Assembly (NCBI GenBank): GCA_036502085.1
Contig: DASXZD010000019.1
Location: forward strand, 7,007-71,006
DNA length: 64,000 nt
Direction: 5' to 3'
Origin: PALSA-505 sp036502085
Lineage (GTDB): Bacteria > Actinomycetota > Actinomycetes > Streptosporangiales > Streptosporangiaceae
The notes under the pieces were generated by a model. The model did no database searches, was not told where the DNA came from, and saw nothing but the letters and a program-made list of their open reading frames with translations. Position 1 is the stretch's first letter, and the number at the start of each line of letters is the position of its first letter. Shown here in pieces: positions 54,216 through 61,555 of this stretch. Position numbers and translations under genes: made by a program.

Positions 54216-55733
54216 TTAGCCGCGCCCGCGCCCCGCGACTGCCTGCTCGAACGCGTACGCGAGCGCGATGAGCTTAGGCTCGCTCCACTGAGTGCCGATG
54301 AACGACAGGCCGACCGGGAGCCCGGACACCTCGCCCGCGGGGACGCTCACCGACGGGTATCCGGCCGCGGCGGCCGGGGTCGAGGTCTGGAACACGTTGT
54401 GGTCGCCGAGCACCATGTCGGTCAGGTGAGCCGGGTTCAGGCTGAGCGCGACGATGGCATCCAGCCGTTGTACCGCGAGCGGGCCGTCGATGGCGGCGCG
54501 GGCCAGCTTGGTGGCATTCTGGCGAGACTGCGCCCATTCGGGATCGTCCGGGTCGGCGCTCTTGGCCTGGGCCAGCTCGAAGATGTCCTGGCCGAAGTAC
54601 TTCAGCACGCTGGCGGCGTTGCGCTCGTTGAACTCGATCAGCTCGGCGAGCGTGACCGGATGGCTGCCGGGCAGCACCCGCAGGTAGCCATTGAGATCAT
54701 GCTTGAACTCGTGCAGCAGCGCGGTGAAGGACAGCTCCTCGATCTCGTCGACTTGCGGCACCTCCACCGGGTCGACCACGGTCGCCCCGGCCGCGCTGAG
54801 CAACTGCACCGCCTGGTCCAGCACCGCTGTCGTCGCCCGCCCGGCGGCCGCCGAGCCCGCTCTCCAGACGCCGATCCTGGCCCCGATCAGGCCGGCCGGA
54901 TCGGCGTAAGAGGCGAAACCGGCCACCCCGTACCGTTCGGAAATCTCATCTTTTCCCGGGCTGGCGGGGTCGGCCGGATCTGCGGCGACCAGCACGGACA
55001 GCAGCTCGGCCGCGTCGGTCACCGACAGTGCCATCGGGCCCGGGGAGTCCTGCGCCGAGGAGATCGGGACGCAGCCTGACCGGCTGATCAGCCCGCGGGT
55101 CGGCTTGATGCCAACGACCCCGCAGGCGCTGGACGGGCAGATGATCGACCCGTCGGTCTCGGTGGCGATAGACAGCGGGGCCAGCCCGGCCGCGACGGCG
55201 GCGGCCGAGCCCGAGCTGGAGCCGGACGGGCTGCGGCCGGTCCCGTGCGGGTTGCCGGTCTGGCCGCCGAGCGTGCTCCAGCCGCTGACCGAGTGCAGCG
55301 ACCTGAAGTTGGCCCATTCGGACAGGTTGGCCTTGCCGATGATCACGGCGCCGGCCTCGCGCAGCCTGCCGACCAGGAACGCGTCGCCGCCCTGACCGCC
55401 GAGCAGCGCGGGCGAGCCCGCCGTGGTCGGCATCCCCGCGACACCGATGTTGTCCTTGACCAGCACCGGGATGCCTTCCAGCGGACTGCGCGGCGCGCCC
55501 CCGGCGCGGGCTTCGTCGCTGGCCCTGGCCTCGGCGGCGGCCTGCGGATTGACCGTGATGACCGAGTGCAGTTCTGGGTCGATGCGGGCGGTTCGCTCCA
55601 GGTAGAAGGCGGTTAGCTCGGCCGAGGTCAGCGCCCCCGACGTCATCGCTTCCTGGAGGCGGCTGACCGACACGTCTAGCGGGCCGGAACCGGTGCCGGG
55701 AACCGCCTGGGGCACGTCCGTGGACTCTGGCAT
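54216..55733 (-). CDS. amidase signature family enzyme
   Basis: A 505-residue amidase. The Ser-cisSer-Lys triad is visible: Lys in IPVLVKDNIGVAGMPTTAG, the Gly/Ser-rich signature GRSPSGSSSGSAAAVAAGL and the nucleophile Ser in ETDGSIICPSSACGVVGIKPT. It may act on small amides or nitrile-derived amides; it is too divergent to be GatA and no gatB/gatC are near. The 15-bp intragenic motif occurs at 54929. It lies next to an MFS gene on the same strand, about 190 bp apart. Confidence 0.9.
   Translation of the reverse strand: MPESTDVPQAVPGTGSGPLDVSVSRLQEAMTSGALTSAELTAFYLERTARIDPELHSVITVNPQAAAEARASDEARAGGAPRSPLEGIPVLVKDNIGVAGMPTTAGSPALLGGQGGDAFLVGRLREAGAVIIGKANLSEWANFRSLHSVSGWSTLGGQTGNPHGTGRSPSGSSSGSAAAVAAGLAPLSIATETDGSIICPSSACGVVGIKPTRGLISRSGCVPISSAQDSPGPMALSVTDAAELLSVLVAADPADPASPGKDEISERYGVAGFASYADPAGLIGARIGVWRAGSAAAGRATTAVLDQAVQLLSAAGATVVDPVEVPQVDEIEELSFTALLHEFKHDLNGYLRVLPGSHPVTLAELIEFNERNAASVLKYFGQDIFELAQAKSADPDDPEWAQSRQNATKLARAAIDGPLAVQRLDAIVALSLNPAHLTDMVLGDHNVFQTSTPAAAAGYPSVSVPAGEVSGLPVGLSFIGTQWSEPKLIALAYAFEQAVAGRGRG
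54929..54943 (+). repeat. intragenic motif CGTACCGTTCGGAAA (copy in amidase)
   Basis: A perfect 15-mer on the strand opposite to coding, in codons for ISERYG, followed by TCTCATC and a TTTT run. Confidence 0.7.
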
Positions 55734-55914
55734 GCCGGCAGGATAGCGGGCACCGGCCGCCCGCCGCCGGGCCGCCTCATAGACTGCGCCGGGTGGGGGA
55801 TCTGACGAGCATGGGCCTGCTGCGGACCGAGCCCGCGAAGGAGCGGCCTGACCTGCTGGGCTCGCCGGTCGCGGCGGCGCGCCGGTCTCGGGCCTGGGCT
55901 CAGGGCAGGCGAGC

Positions 55915-56694
55915 TCAGGGCAGCCAGGAGACGTGGCCGTGCAGCGTTGCGTACCCGACGAACGCGCCGGTGTCGATCAGCGTGTGAGCGATGATCATCC
56001 AGGTCACCCGCCCGTACCGCTTGTAGAGCACGCCGAAGATCACGCCCATCACCGCGTTGCCGAGGAAGCCGCCGAACCCCTGGTACAGGTGATACGAGCC
56101 GCGCAGCACGGCGCTGAAGGCAATCGCGCGGGACGGCCGCCAGCCCAGTTGCTCGAGCCGGCCCAGCAGGTAGCCGATGACCAGGATCTCCTCCAGGATC
56201 CCGTTCTGCGCGGCGGCCAGGATCAGCACCGGGATGCGCCACCAGACGGCCGGCAGGCTCTCGGCGACGACGTTCAGGCTGAAGCCGAGCTTGTAAGCGA
56301 TCAGGTACAGGCCCAGGCCGCTGCCGCCGATGACCGCGGCCAGCCCGGCCCCCCAGCGCAGATCGCGCAGCGGCTGGCTGGTGTCCAGGCCCATCTCGGC
56401 GGGGCCCTCGCCGGTCCTGGCCAGCAGGTAGAACGCCAGCACCACCGGGGCCAGCGAGATGGCGGTGCTGGTGAGCTGCAGGAACAGGTCGAGCGTCGGG
56501 CGCCCAGGCGCGAGCGAGCCGTTGAGCGTCGCCTGCTGCTTGCCCAGCGACTTGGACGCGGTCAGCGAGCCGATCAGCGAGACGAAGGCGTACAGGCCGC
56601 TGGCGCCGAGCGACACGGCGAAGACGACGAAGATCTCCCAGCGGATCAGCCGGGGCGTGAGCGGTCGCGAGCCGGCTTCCCGCGCCTCGATCAC
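55915..56694 (-). CDS. CPBP family intramembrane metalloprotease
   Basis: A 259-residue membrane protein with about eight helices. CPBP (Abi) motifs are ILEEILVIGYLLGRL (Glu-Glu pair), GSYHLYQGFGGFLG (His) and MIIAHTLIDTGAF (His, Asp). The Arg of the usual EExxxR motif is absent. Family members act in protein processing, bacteriocin immunity or CAAX-like cleavage; the role here is unknown. Confidence 0.85.
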   Translation of the reverse strand: MIEAREAGSRPLTPRLIRWEIFVVFAVSLGASGLYAFVSLIGSLTASKSLGKQQATLNGSLAPGRPTLDLFLQLTSTAISLAPVVLAFYLLARTGEGPAEMGLDTSQPLRDLRWGAGLAAVIGGSGLGLYLIAYKLGFSLNVVAESLPAVWWRIPVLILAAAQNGILEEILVIGYLLGRLEQLGWRPSRAIAFSAVLRGSYHLYQGFGGFLGNAVMGVIFGVLYKRYGRVTWMIIAHTLIDTGAFVGYATLHGHVSWLP

Positions 56695-56728
56695 CCGAGG
56701 ACTCTAACCGCTGCGACCCCAGGCACGC

Positions 56729-56764
56729 GCCTGCCCCTGCACGGGCGGGTGCGCAGGGGCAGGC
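56729..56764 (-). terminator. 12-bp hairpin after GH25 lysozyme gene
   Basis: GCCTGCCCCTGC (56729-56740) pairs with GCAGGGGCAGGC (56753-56764) around a 12-nt loop, starting about 46 nt after the GH25 stop on its strand. Probably its terminator. Confidence 0.65.
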
Positions 56765-56810
56765 GGTGGGCGGCGGCCTTAACGGCCGTCACCCTGGCTG
56801 GCGGAGAATC

Positions 56811-57809
56811 TCAGCCGTTGGTGGCGAGAACCTGAAGCTGGCTGAAGGCACCGTTGAATACGTCCTGGTCGCCGGGGAGCGAGCCGGAGTCGGCGTACTG
56901 CCAGAAGGTGTAGAAGCCCCAGCCGTTCGGCAGCGTGCCGCCGTGGCTGGCCGAGTAGTTGGCGATCCACAGCGGGTCGAAGGAGCCGAATCCGCCGTAG
57001 TTGCCGGTGCAGGTGCTCCACCAGTCGGTGGTCGAGTAGATCGTCGGGTAGACGCCCTCGCGGTGCGCGTACTCGTTGACGAAGTTCCAGAGCCAGGTGA
57101 CCATCTGCGACTGAGTCAGGCTGTAGCACTCTGAGCCGTAGGGGTTGTACTCAATGTCGAGCGCGCCGGGCAGCGTCTTGCCGTCGCCGGACCAGCCGCC
57201 GCCGTGCGAGATGAAGTAGTCGGCCTGGGTGTTACCCTGCGAATTGGCCGGGTTGGCGAAATGGTAAGAGCCGCGAATTAGGCCAGCGTTGTAAGGACCC
57301 TCGTACTGGTTGGTGAAATCCGGGTTGGTGTAGTAAGTGCCCTCGGTCGCCTTCGCATAGGAGAAGTCGATGTGCGGAGCAACATTTGCCCAGTTGATGT
57401 TGCCCTGGTAGGCGCTCACGTCGATGCCGGGCAGTTGCGGCACTGTGTTGGGCTGTACGCCGTGACCGCTCCAGTGCTCGTGCCCGGCGACGGTGGAGCC
57501 CATGAAGTCGCGGCCGGGGTGGGTGATCTTCTCCGGGTGTACCGGGGTCCGGGTGAACGTCGGCTGGGCCAGCGGTACCCGGCGCCCGGTCGCGGTCATC
57601 GCCCAGACAACGCTGGTCTGCCGCGCTTGCCGCGCTTGCCGTGCTGGCTGCGCTTGCGCTGCCGCGGTGCCGCCCGCGGGCGGCACCTCCCCGGCCAGGG
57701 CCGAGGTCGCGCCGAGCGTGAGGGTTCCGCCCGTCAGCGCCAGGGTAGTGGCGATGACGGCCGTCCGGCGGCGTAGCGCCGGCAGGGAAATTCGTCCGGT
57801 TAGAGACAC
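56811..57809 (-). CDS. secreted GH25 lysozyme
   Basis: A 332-residue exported muramidase. GTG 57809 is chosen because GGAGG lies 6 nt upstream. The signal peptide is RRRTAVIATTLALTGGTLTLGA followed by GATSALAGE. A linker with PARQARQARQT (9-bp tandem duplications) leads to the GH25 barrel: PGIDVSAYQGNINWANV, KATEGTYYTNPDF, the catalytic ALDIEYNPYG with Asp and Glu, and WIANYSASHG. Such enzymes cleave the MurNAc-GlcNAc bond, often to remodel the producer's own wall. A 16-bp palindrome lies 122 bp upstream. No ydaO-type riboswitch was seen. Confidence 0.94.
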   Translation of the reverse strand: MSLTGRISLPALRRRTAVIATTLALTGGTLTLGATSALAGEVPPAGGTAAAQAQPARQARQARQTSVVWAMTATGRRVPLAQPTFTRTPVHPEKITHPGRDFMGSTVAGHEHWSGHGVQPNTVPQLPGIDVSAYQGNINWANVAPHIDFSYAKATEGTYYTNPDFTNQYEGPYNAGLIRGSYHFANPANSQGNTQADYFISHGGGWSGDGKTLPGALDIEYNPYGSECYSLTQSQMVTWLWNFVNEYAHREGVYPTIYSTTDWWSTCTGNYGGFGSFDPLWIANYSASHGGTLPNGWGFYTFWQYADSGSLPGDQDVFNGAFSQLQVLATNG

Positions 57810-57815
57810 AGAGGT

Positions 57816-57820
57816 CCTCC
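57816..57820 (-). promoter_or_regulatory. ribosome binding site that sets the GH25 start
   Basis: GGAGG 6 nt before GTG 57809. In-frame ATGs further upstream lack such a site. Confidence 0.8.
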
Positions 57821-57930
57821 AGGGGGTGACAGAGGAGAGGAAGAGCCGAACGCCCATAGCATGGCGCATATTCACATGGTTGCGCTAGGCATTGAAAGTT
57901 AACCCCAAGGTAAGTATGTTTTTGCTTTAC

Positions 57931-57946
57931 ATCCCATATATGGGAT
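57931..57946. promoter_or_regulatory. perfect 16-bp palindrome upstream of lysozyme gene
   Basis: ATCCCATATATGGGAT, in an A/T-rich interval between the GH25 and DUF397 genes. A strong operator candidate for the lysozyme promoter. Confidence 0.55.
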
Positions 57947-57980
57947 TATGAGCGAAATGCTGCTTTGGGGAGTGACGCGA

Positions 57981-58013
57981 CCGGCCGCCGCTCCAGGCAA
58001 GCGCGGCGGCCGG
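57981..58013 (-). terminator. 11-bp hairpin after DUF397 gene
   Basis: CCGGCCGCCGC (57981-57991) and GCGGCGGCCGG (58003-58013) with an 11-nt loop, 30 nt after the DUF397 stop on its strand. Confidence 0.65.
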
Positions 58014-58043
58014 CACGGGACCCGTCGCGGGTCCGCGGAGGGA

Positions 58044-58286
58044 TTACCTCGGGTGGAGGAGATCGTCGAGGTCGCCCTCCTTGACACCCTCAATGAGGGC
58101 TCGCATCTCGGCTCGCGTGCAGAGCAGGGCGGGGCCGTCGGGATGCCGCGAATTGCGCACTGCGACCCAGTCGCCGGCCAGCCGTCCCAGCTCAACGCAG
58201 GCGCCCTGAGAGTTGCTGCGCCGGCTCTTCCGCCAGCGGACGCCGGAGGGCCCGCAGGCCTGCATCTCGTTCTGCACCTGGTCCAT
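58044..58286 (-). CDS. DUF397 family protein
   Basis: An 80-residue protein with the DUF397 pattern RWRKSRRSNSQGACVELGRL and VAVRNSRHPDGPALLCTRAEMRALIEGV. ATG 58286 starts 23 bp after the XRE stop, so the two are one operon. In WhiJ-type modules this small protein modulates the XRE partner. An alternative start is ATG 58265. Confidence 0.92.
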   Translation of the reverse strand: MDQVQNEMQACGPSGVRWRKSRRSNSQGACVELGRLAGDWVAVRNSRHPDGPALLCTRAEMRALIEGVKEGDLDDLLHPR

Positions 58287-58309
58287 CTGCCTGACTTCCC
58301 CTGCCTGGG

Positions 58310-59179
58310 CTATCTGGTGTCCTCGAGAATCCGGTTCAGGATGTCCGCGGTCTGCTCCGGCGACCCGCTCTCGACGCTGAGCCGCTCCATCACCTCGGTG
58401 TACCGTTCGGCGTCTTCGCGCTTGTCCAGGTACAGCGCGCTGGTCAGCTGCTCGACGTAGACCACGTCCGGCAGGTCCAGCTCGGGGAACCGCATGATGG
58501 TGAACGACCCGGACTCGGCGGCGTGCCCGCCGAAATCGAAGGGCATGACCTGCAGCGTGATGTTGGGCTCCCTGGCCGCCTCGATCAGCCGCTCGAGCTG
58601 GCCACGCATCACCTCGCCGCCGCCGATGTGACGGCGCAGCACCGCTTCGTCCAGCACCGCCCACAGCCGGGGCGGCGAGGGCCGTTCGAGGACGCGCTGC
58701 CGGTCCAGCCGCAGGCTGACCCGATGCTCCACTTCCTCCTGCGACGCGCTGGGCTGGCCGAGCCGGATGACGGCGCGCGCGTAGCCGGCTGTCTGCAGCA
58801 GCCCGGGCACGAACTGGAGCTCGTAGATGCGGATCAGCGTCGCCGCCTCTTCCAGCCCCACGTACACACCGAACCAGTCCGGCAGGACATCGCCGTACTT
58901 GTGCCACCAGCCGGGCGAATTGGCCTGGCGGGCGAGCTCGATCAGGGCGGCCCGCTCGCCCTGGTCATCGACGCCGTAGAGGCCGAGCAGGTCGGTGATG
59001 TCACGCTCTTTGAAGCTGACCCGGCCGAGCTCCATCCGGCTGATCTTGGACCCGGAGGCGCGGATCGTGTACCCGGCGTCCTCGCGGGTGATCCCCCGGC
59101 CCTCGCGGAGCCGGCGCAGCTGGGAACCCAGCAGGATGCGCAGCACAGTGGGACCGCTGCCCGACTGGACCTCGATCAT
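58310..59179 (-). CDS. XRE-family regulator with DUF5753 domain, WhiJ-like
   Basis: A 289-residue regulator starting at ATG 59179. The HTH domain is LRILLGSQLRRLREGRGITREDAGYTIRASGSKISRMELGR, followed by DUF5753 (VGLEEAATLIRIYE, VPGLLQTAGYARAV, DEAVLRRHIGG, PDVVYVEQLTSALYLDK). It pairs with the DUF397 gene downstream and is divergent from an ATP-binding protein gene, the same three-gene set as the whiJ/abaA loci of Streptomyces. Two dyads (59214 and 59231) lie in the divergent promoter. Confidence 0.93.
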   Translation of the reverse strand: MIEVQSGSGPTVLRILLGSQLRRLREGRGITREDAGYTIRASGSKISRMELGRVSFKERDITDLLGLYGVDDQGERAALIELARQANSPGWWHKYGDVLPDWFGVYVGLEEAATLIRIYELQFVPGLLQTAGYARAVIRLGQPSASQEEVEHRVSLRLDRQRVLERPSPPRLWAVLDEAVLRRHIGGGEVMRGQLERLIEAAREPNITLQVMPFDFGGHAAESGSFTIMRFPELDLPDVVYVEQLTSALYLDKREDAERYTEVMERLSVESGSPEQTADILNRILEDTR

Positions 59180-59213
59180 CTCAGACCCCGTAGGCCTCGT
59201 TTGCACAGTTCGT

Positions 59214-59244
59214 ATGCACGTGCATCTTGCCTTGCATGCGCAAG
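59214..59244. promoter_or_regulatory. palindromes in divergent WhiJ-like promoter
   Basis: ATGCACGTGCAT (59214-59225) is a perfect palindrome, and CTTGC-ATGC-GCAAG (59231-59244) a second dyad, between the XRE start (59179) and the HATPase start (59326). Candidate operators for the XRE protein. Confidence 0.5.
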
Positions 59245-59325
59245 ACACATCCGGAATGATAGCGCCCGTACCCCTAAGTACACGAGCAACCGCACCGTGA
59301 GACTTTCTCTGCAGGGAACCCCCTG

Positions 59326-59898
59326 ATGACGGCACACCAGGCTACCGCGCAAGCTAGAGCCGAATCCTTGCGCACGCATCACGACCGCCTCGAAACGGAA
59401 CTCCAGTCCCACCGAGCCTGCATTCCCCGGCAGGCTTCGGCGCCGGCCGGGCATCGCGCCAGCAGCCCGCCCGCGGCCAGCTGCGGTCTCCCGGCCGGGG
59501 CCGAGTCGGTCAAGATCGCCCGTGACTTCACCCGGATCACGCTGCGCCGCTGGGACATGGCGGCGCAGGTCGACGACGCCGTGGTGGTGATTTCCGAGCT
59601 CGTCACCAACGCCCTGCGGCACGGGCTGGGCTCGGTAGCCGACCGCGATCCGGAGCCCCAGGGAAGCGCGCAGGATCCGGGTGAGATGCCGATCAGGCTC
59701 AGGCTGCTGGCTCAGTCGCCGTACGTCATGTGCATGGTCACCGACCCCAGCCGCGAGATCCCGCTGCTGCGGGTCGCGGGCCCGGGTGCGGAGACCGGGC
59801 GCGGCCTCCAGGTCATCGAGTCCTACTGCAGCCGGTGGGGGTGGCACCTGCTCGACGAGGGCGGCAAGGTCGTCTGGGCGCTGCTGCCCGCCGGGTGA
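59326..59898 (+). CDS. RsbW-like HATPase domain protein
   Basis: A 190-residue ATP-binding protein of the anti-sigma-factor kinase-like group. The N-box is VVVISELVTNALRHG, the G1-like part TDPSREIPLLR and the G2 region GRGLQVIESYCSRWGWH. The first 60 residues are low-complexity. It is divergent from the WhiJ-like regulator and is probably the third member of that module (AbaA orfA-like). Kinase activity or a sigma-factor partner is not shown. Confidence 0.88.
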   Translation: MTAHQATAQARAESLRTHHDRLETELQSHRACIPRQASAPAGHRASSPPAASCGLPAGAESVKIARDFTRITLRRWDMAAQVDDAVVVISELVTNALRHGLGSVADRDPEPQGSAQDPGEMPIRLRLLAQSPYVMCMVTDPSREIPLLRVAGPGAETGRGLQVIESYCSRWGWHLLDEGGKVVWALLPAG

Positions 59899-59903
59899 TT
59901 CGG

Positions 59904-60755
59904 CTACCTGCCGGCTGAGCCCTGCCGGCTGAGGCCCGCGCCGGAGGAAACGAGCACGGAGCAGGCGACCGCGGCGGCGGCGACCACGTTGAGCGAATCG
60001 ACGCCGGCGGCCATGGCGCCGGGGGCCATCGGTATGCAGACCGTCTCGTCGGCCTCGCGCAGCCAGCGCGAGGACAGCCCGTCGCCTTCGGTGCCGAGCA
60101 GCAGCGCGGCCCGCTGCGCCATCGCCACCGCGCCGACCGGCACGGCGGACTGGTCCGGGGTCAGCGCGAGCAACTGGAATCCCGCGTCCCGCAAGTCCGC
60201 CAGGCCCCCGTGCCAGTCCGGCATCCGCGCGTACGGGATGGCGAACACCGCGCCCATGGCCACCTTGACCGAGCGGCGGTAGAGCGGGTCGGCGCACCGG
60301 GGCGACAAGATCACGGCGTCCACGCCGAGAGCCGCCGCGCACCGGAAGATCCCGCCGACGTTTCCGTGATCGACGATGTCCTCGAGCACGACGATGCGGC
60401 GAGCGCCCTGGAGCACCTCGCCGACCTCGCGCAGGGGCAGCCGCTCCATCGAGGCCAGCACGCCGCGGTGCACGTGGAAGCCGGTCAGGCGCTCGGCCGC
60501 CGGGCCGGGGATGACATAAGCCGGCGCCGGACACGCGCCGAGCAGGTCGGTCAGGCCGGGCAGCTTCTGCTCGGTGATGAGCAGGGATCGCAGCGGATAC
60601 CCCGCGGCGAGCGCGCGGCCGATCACCTTCTCGCCCTCGGCGACGAACAGGCCGTGCGCGGACTCCAGGTTCTTGCGCAGCGCGACGTCGGTCAGCCGCA
60701 CGTAGTCAGCCAGCCGCGGGTCGGCGGGGTCCGGCACGGAGATGATCGTGGCCAC
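59904..60755 (-). CDS. TrmH/SpoU family RNA 2'-O-methyltransferase
   Basis: A 283-residue SPOUT methyltransferase with an N-terminal substrate-binding domain (NLESAHGLFVAEGEKVIGRAL). The knotted SAM site is formed by VLEDIVDHGNVGGIFRCAAALG, LLGTEGDGLSSRWL and IPMAPGAMAAGVDSLNVVAAAAVA. The GTG start at 60755 fits the family N-terminus. It may modify rRNA or tRNA; the target base cannot be told. It converges with the HATPase gene (5 bp apart). Confidence 0.9.
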   Translation of the reverse strand: MATIISVPDPADPRLADYVRLTDVALRKNLESAHGLFVAEGEKVIGRALAAGYPLRSLLITEQKLPGLTDLLGACPAPAYVIPGPAAERLTGFHVHRGVLASMERLPLREVGEVLQGARRIVVLEDIVDHGNVGGIFRCAAALGVDAVILSPRCADPLYRRSVKVAMGAVFAIPYARMPDWHGGLADLRDAGFQLLALTPDQSAVPVGAVAMAQRAALLLGTEGDGLSSRWLREADETVCIPMAPGAMAAGVDSLNVVAAAAVACSVLVSSGAGLSRQGSAGR

Positions 60756-60846
60756 CAGCTCAGTGTCCCGTACCGCACCCGCTATGCGCTCAGCGATGAC
60801 CCTGGCCCGGCCGCCGTCCCCCGCCCGCTCCCCCCAGCATGAAGGG

Positions 60847-60898
60847 GGTCGATCCGCGGTTTGCTTCCCACCGGTGGGATGCAAACCGCGGATCGACC
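60847..60898. repeat. 52-nt near-perfect dyad
   Basis: An 18-bp perfect stem (60847-60864 with 60881-60898) encloses one T-T mismatch and a perfect 14-bp palindrome, TCCCACCGGTGGGA (60866-60879). It lies 92 bp upstream of the TrmH-like start. It could be a leader hairpin, a terminator, a large operator or a mobile-element remnant. Confidence 0.7.
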
Positions 60899-61075
60899 GC
60901 CATGGCCTGGCTGGCCGCCGGAGCGGAATGGCTTCACTGGGTGCCGTTGTATTTACAGAGCGCGAGCAGCAGCCTCCCTGATACAGCTACGCCCGCCCGT
61001 TCGAAAAGATCGGTCCGCACCTTTTTAGGGGCCCAGGGCGCGTCAACGCCAGGCGGCCCGAGACCTGGCCGAGAC

Positions 61076-61109
61076 CTGGCCGAGGCCGGCCGCAGCCGGC
61101 TTCGGCCAG
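61076..61109. repeat. 15-bp hairpin with four-base loop
   Basis: Arms 61076-61090 and 61095-61109 pair except for one G-T, around the loop CGCA. Confidence 0.6.
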
Positions 61110-61237
61110 GCCAGCGCCACATTAGGGGGTCTGAGCGCCGGTCACGCAGCGGCTTCAGGGGCCGGAGCATGCTCACTCACTGCTGACTTCATGCGACCGA
61201 GCTGCGCACTTAGTGCGAACTTTGCCCGGAAATCTCC

Positions 61238-61243
61238 TATAAA
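61238..61243 (+). promoter_or_regulatory. possible -10 element before the hairpin array
   Basis: TATAAA in the most A/T-rich part of this region, 51 bp before the first hairpin. No good -35 element at standard spacing was seen, so this is weak. Confidence 0.25.
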
Positions 61244-61293
61244 ATTTGGCTTAGTTGTGTGAACCTGGCGACTACTCCACGCGTCCTCTTCAT

Positions 61294-61510
61294 GTGAGGC
61301 CCGGCGAGAGCGGGGCGCCGGGCCTCACACAGAAGACTTGGAGGGTCCGGAGAGAGCGGGGCTCCGGACCCTCCAACTAAAGACTTGAGGCCCGGCGAGA
61401 GCGGGGCGCCGGGCCTCAACAGACTCTTGCGGGTCCGGAGAGAGCGGGGCTCCGGACCCGCAAGAACCGACCTTGAGGGTCCGGAGAGAGCGGGGCTCCG
61501 GACCCTCAAG
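61294..61510. repeat. array of five hairpins with invariant loop AGAGCGGGG
   Basis: Five perfect hairpins: 61294-61328 (13-bp stem), 61338-61376 (15), 61385-61419 (13), 61425-61465 (16) and 61472-61510 (15). Every loop is AGAGCGGGG on the plus strand. Stems are of two types: hairpins 1 and 3 share GAGGCCCGGCG, and hairpins 2, 4 and 5 share GGGTCCGGAG. Where stems differ, both arms change together. Spacers are 5-9 nt and all end in GAC. The array begins 45 nt after the phosphotransferase stop on the minus strand. Confidence 0.95.
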
Positions 61511-61555
61511 TTCAATTTCCGGGGCAGCCGGGGCAGCCCGGGCCGATCCCAGCCA

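Larger units (their letters stand above)
60756..61555. other. 800-bp region without a credible gene, rich in inverted repeats
   Basis: It holds a 52-nt dyad (60847-60898), a 15-bp hairpin (61076-61109), an A/T-rich stretch with TATAAA (61238-61243) and five tandem hairpins (61294-61510). Short open frames here run through the hairpins on both strands and look accidental. It lies downstream of the phosphotransferase gene and upstream of the TrmH gene (both minus strand). Confidence 0.7.

Noticed and set aside
57810..58043. c-di-AMP (ydaO) riboswitch before the GH25 lysozyme gene
   Set aside because: Actinomycete wall hydrolases often have one, but the leader here is A/T-rich with a palindrome and lacks recognisable ydaO features.
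61294..61510. CRISPR-like array
   Set aside because: Period is 40-47 bp, but the repeated units are themselves the palindromes, spacers are 5-9 nt and alike, and there are no cas genes.
61237..61515. 92-codon open frame through the hairpin array
   Set aside because: Its residues follow directly from the repeated stems and loops, and there is no ribosome binding site. The DNA pattern is explained by hairpins, not by protein.
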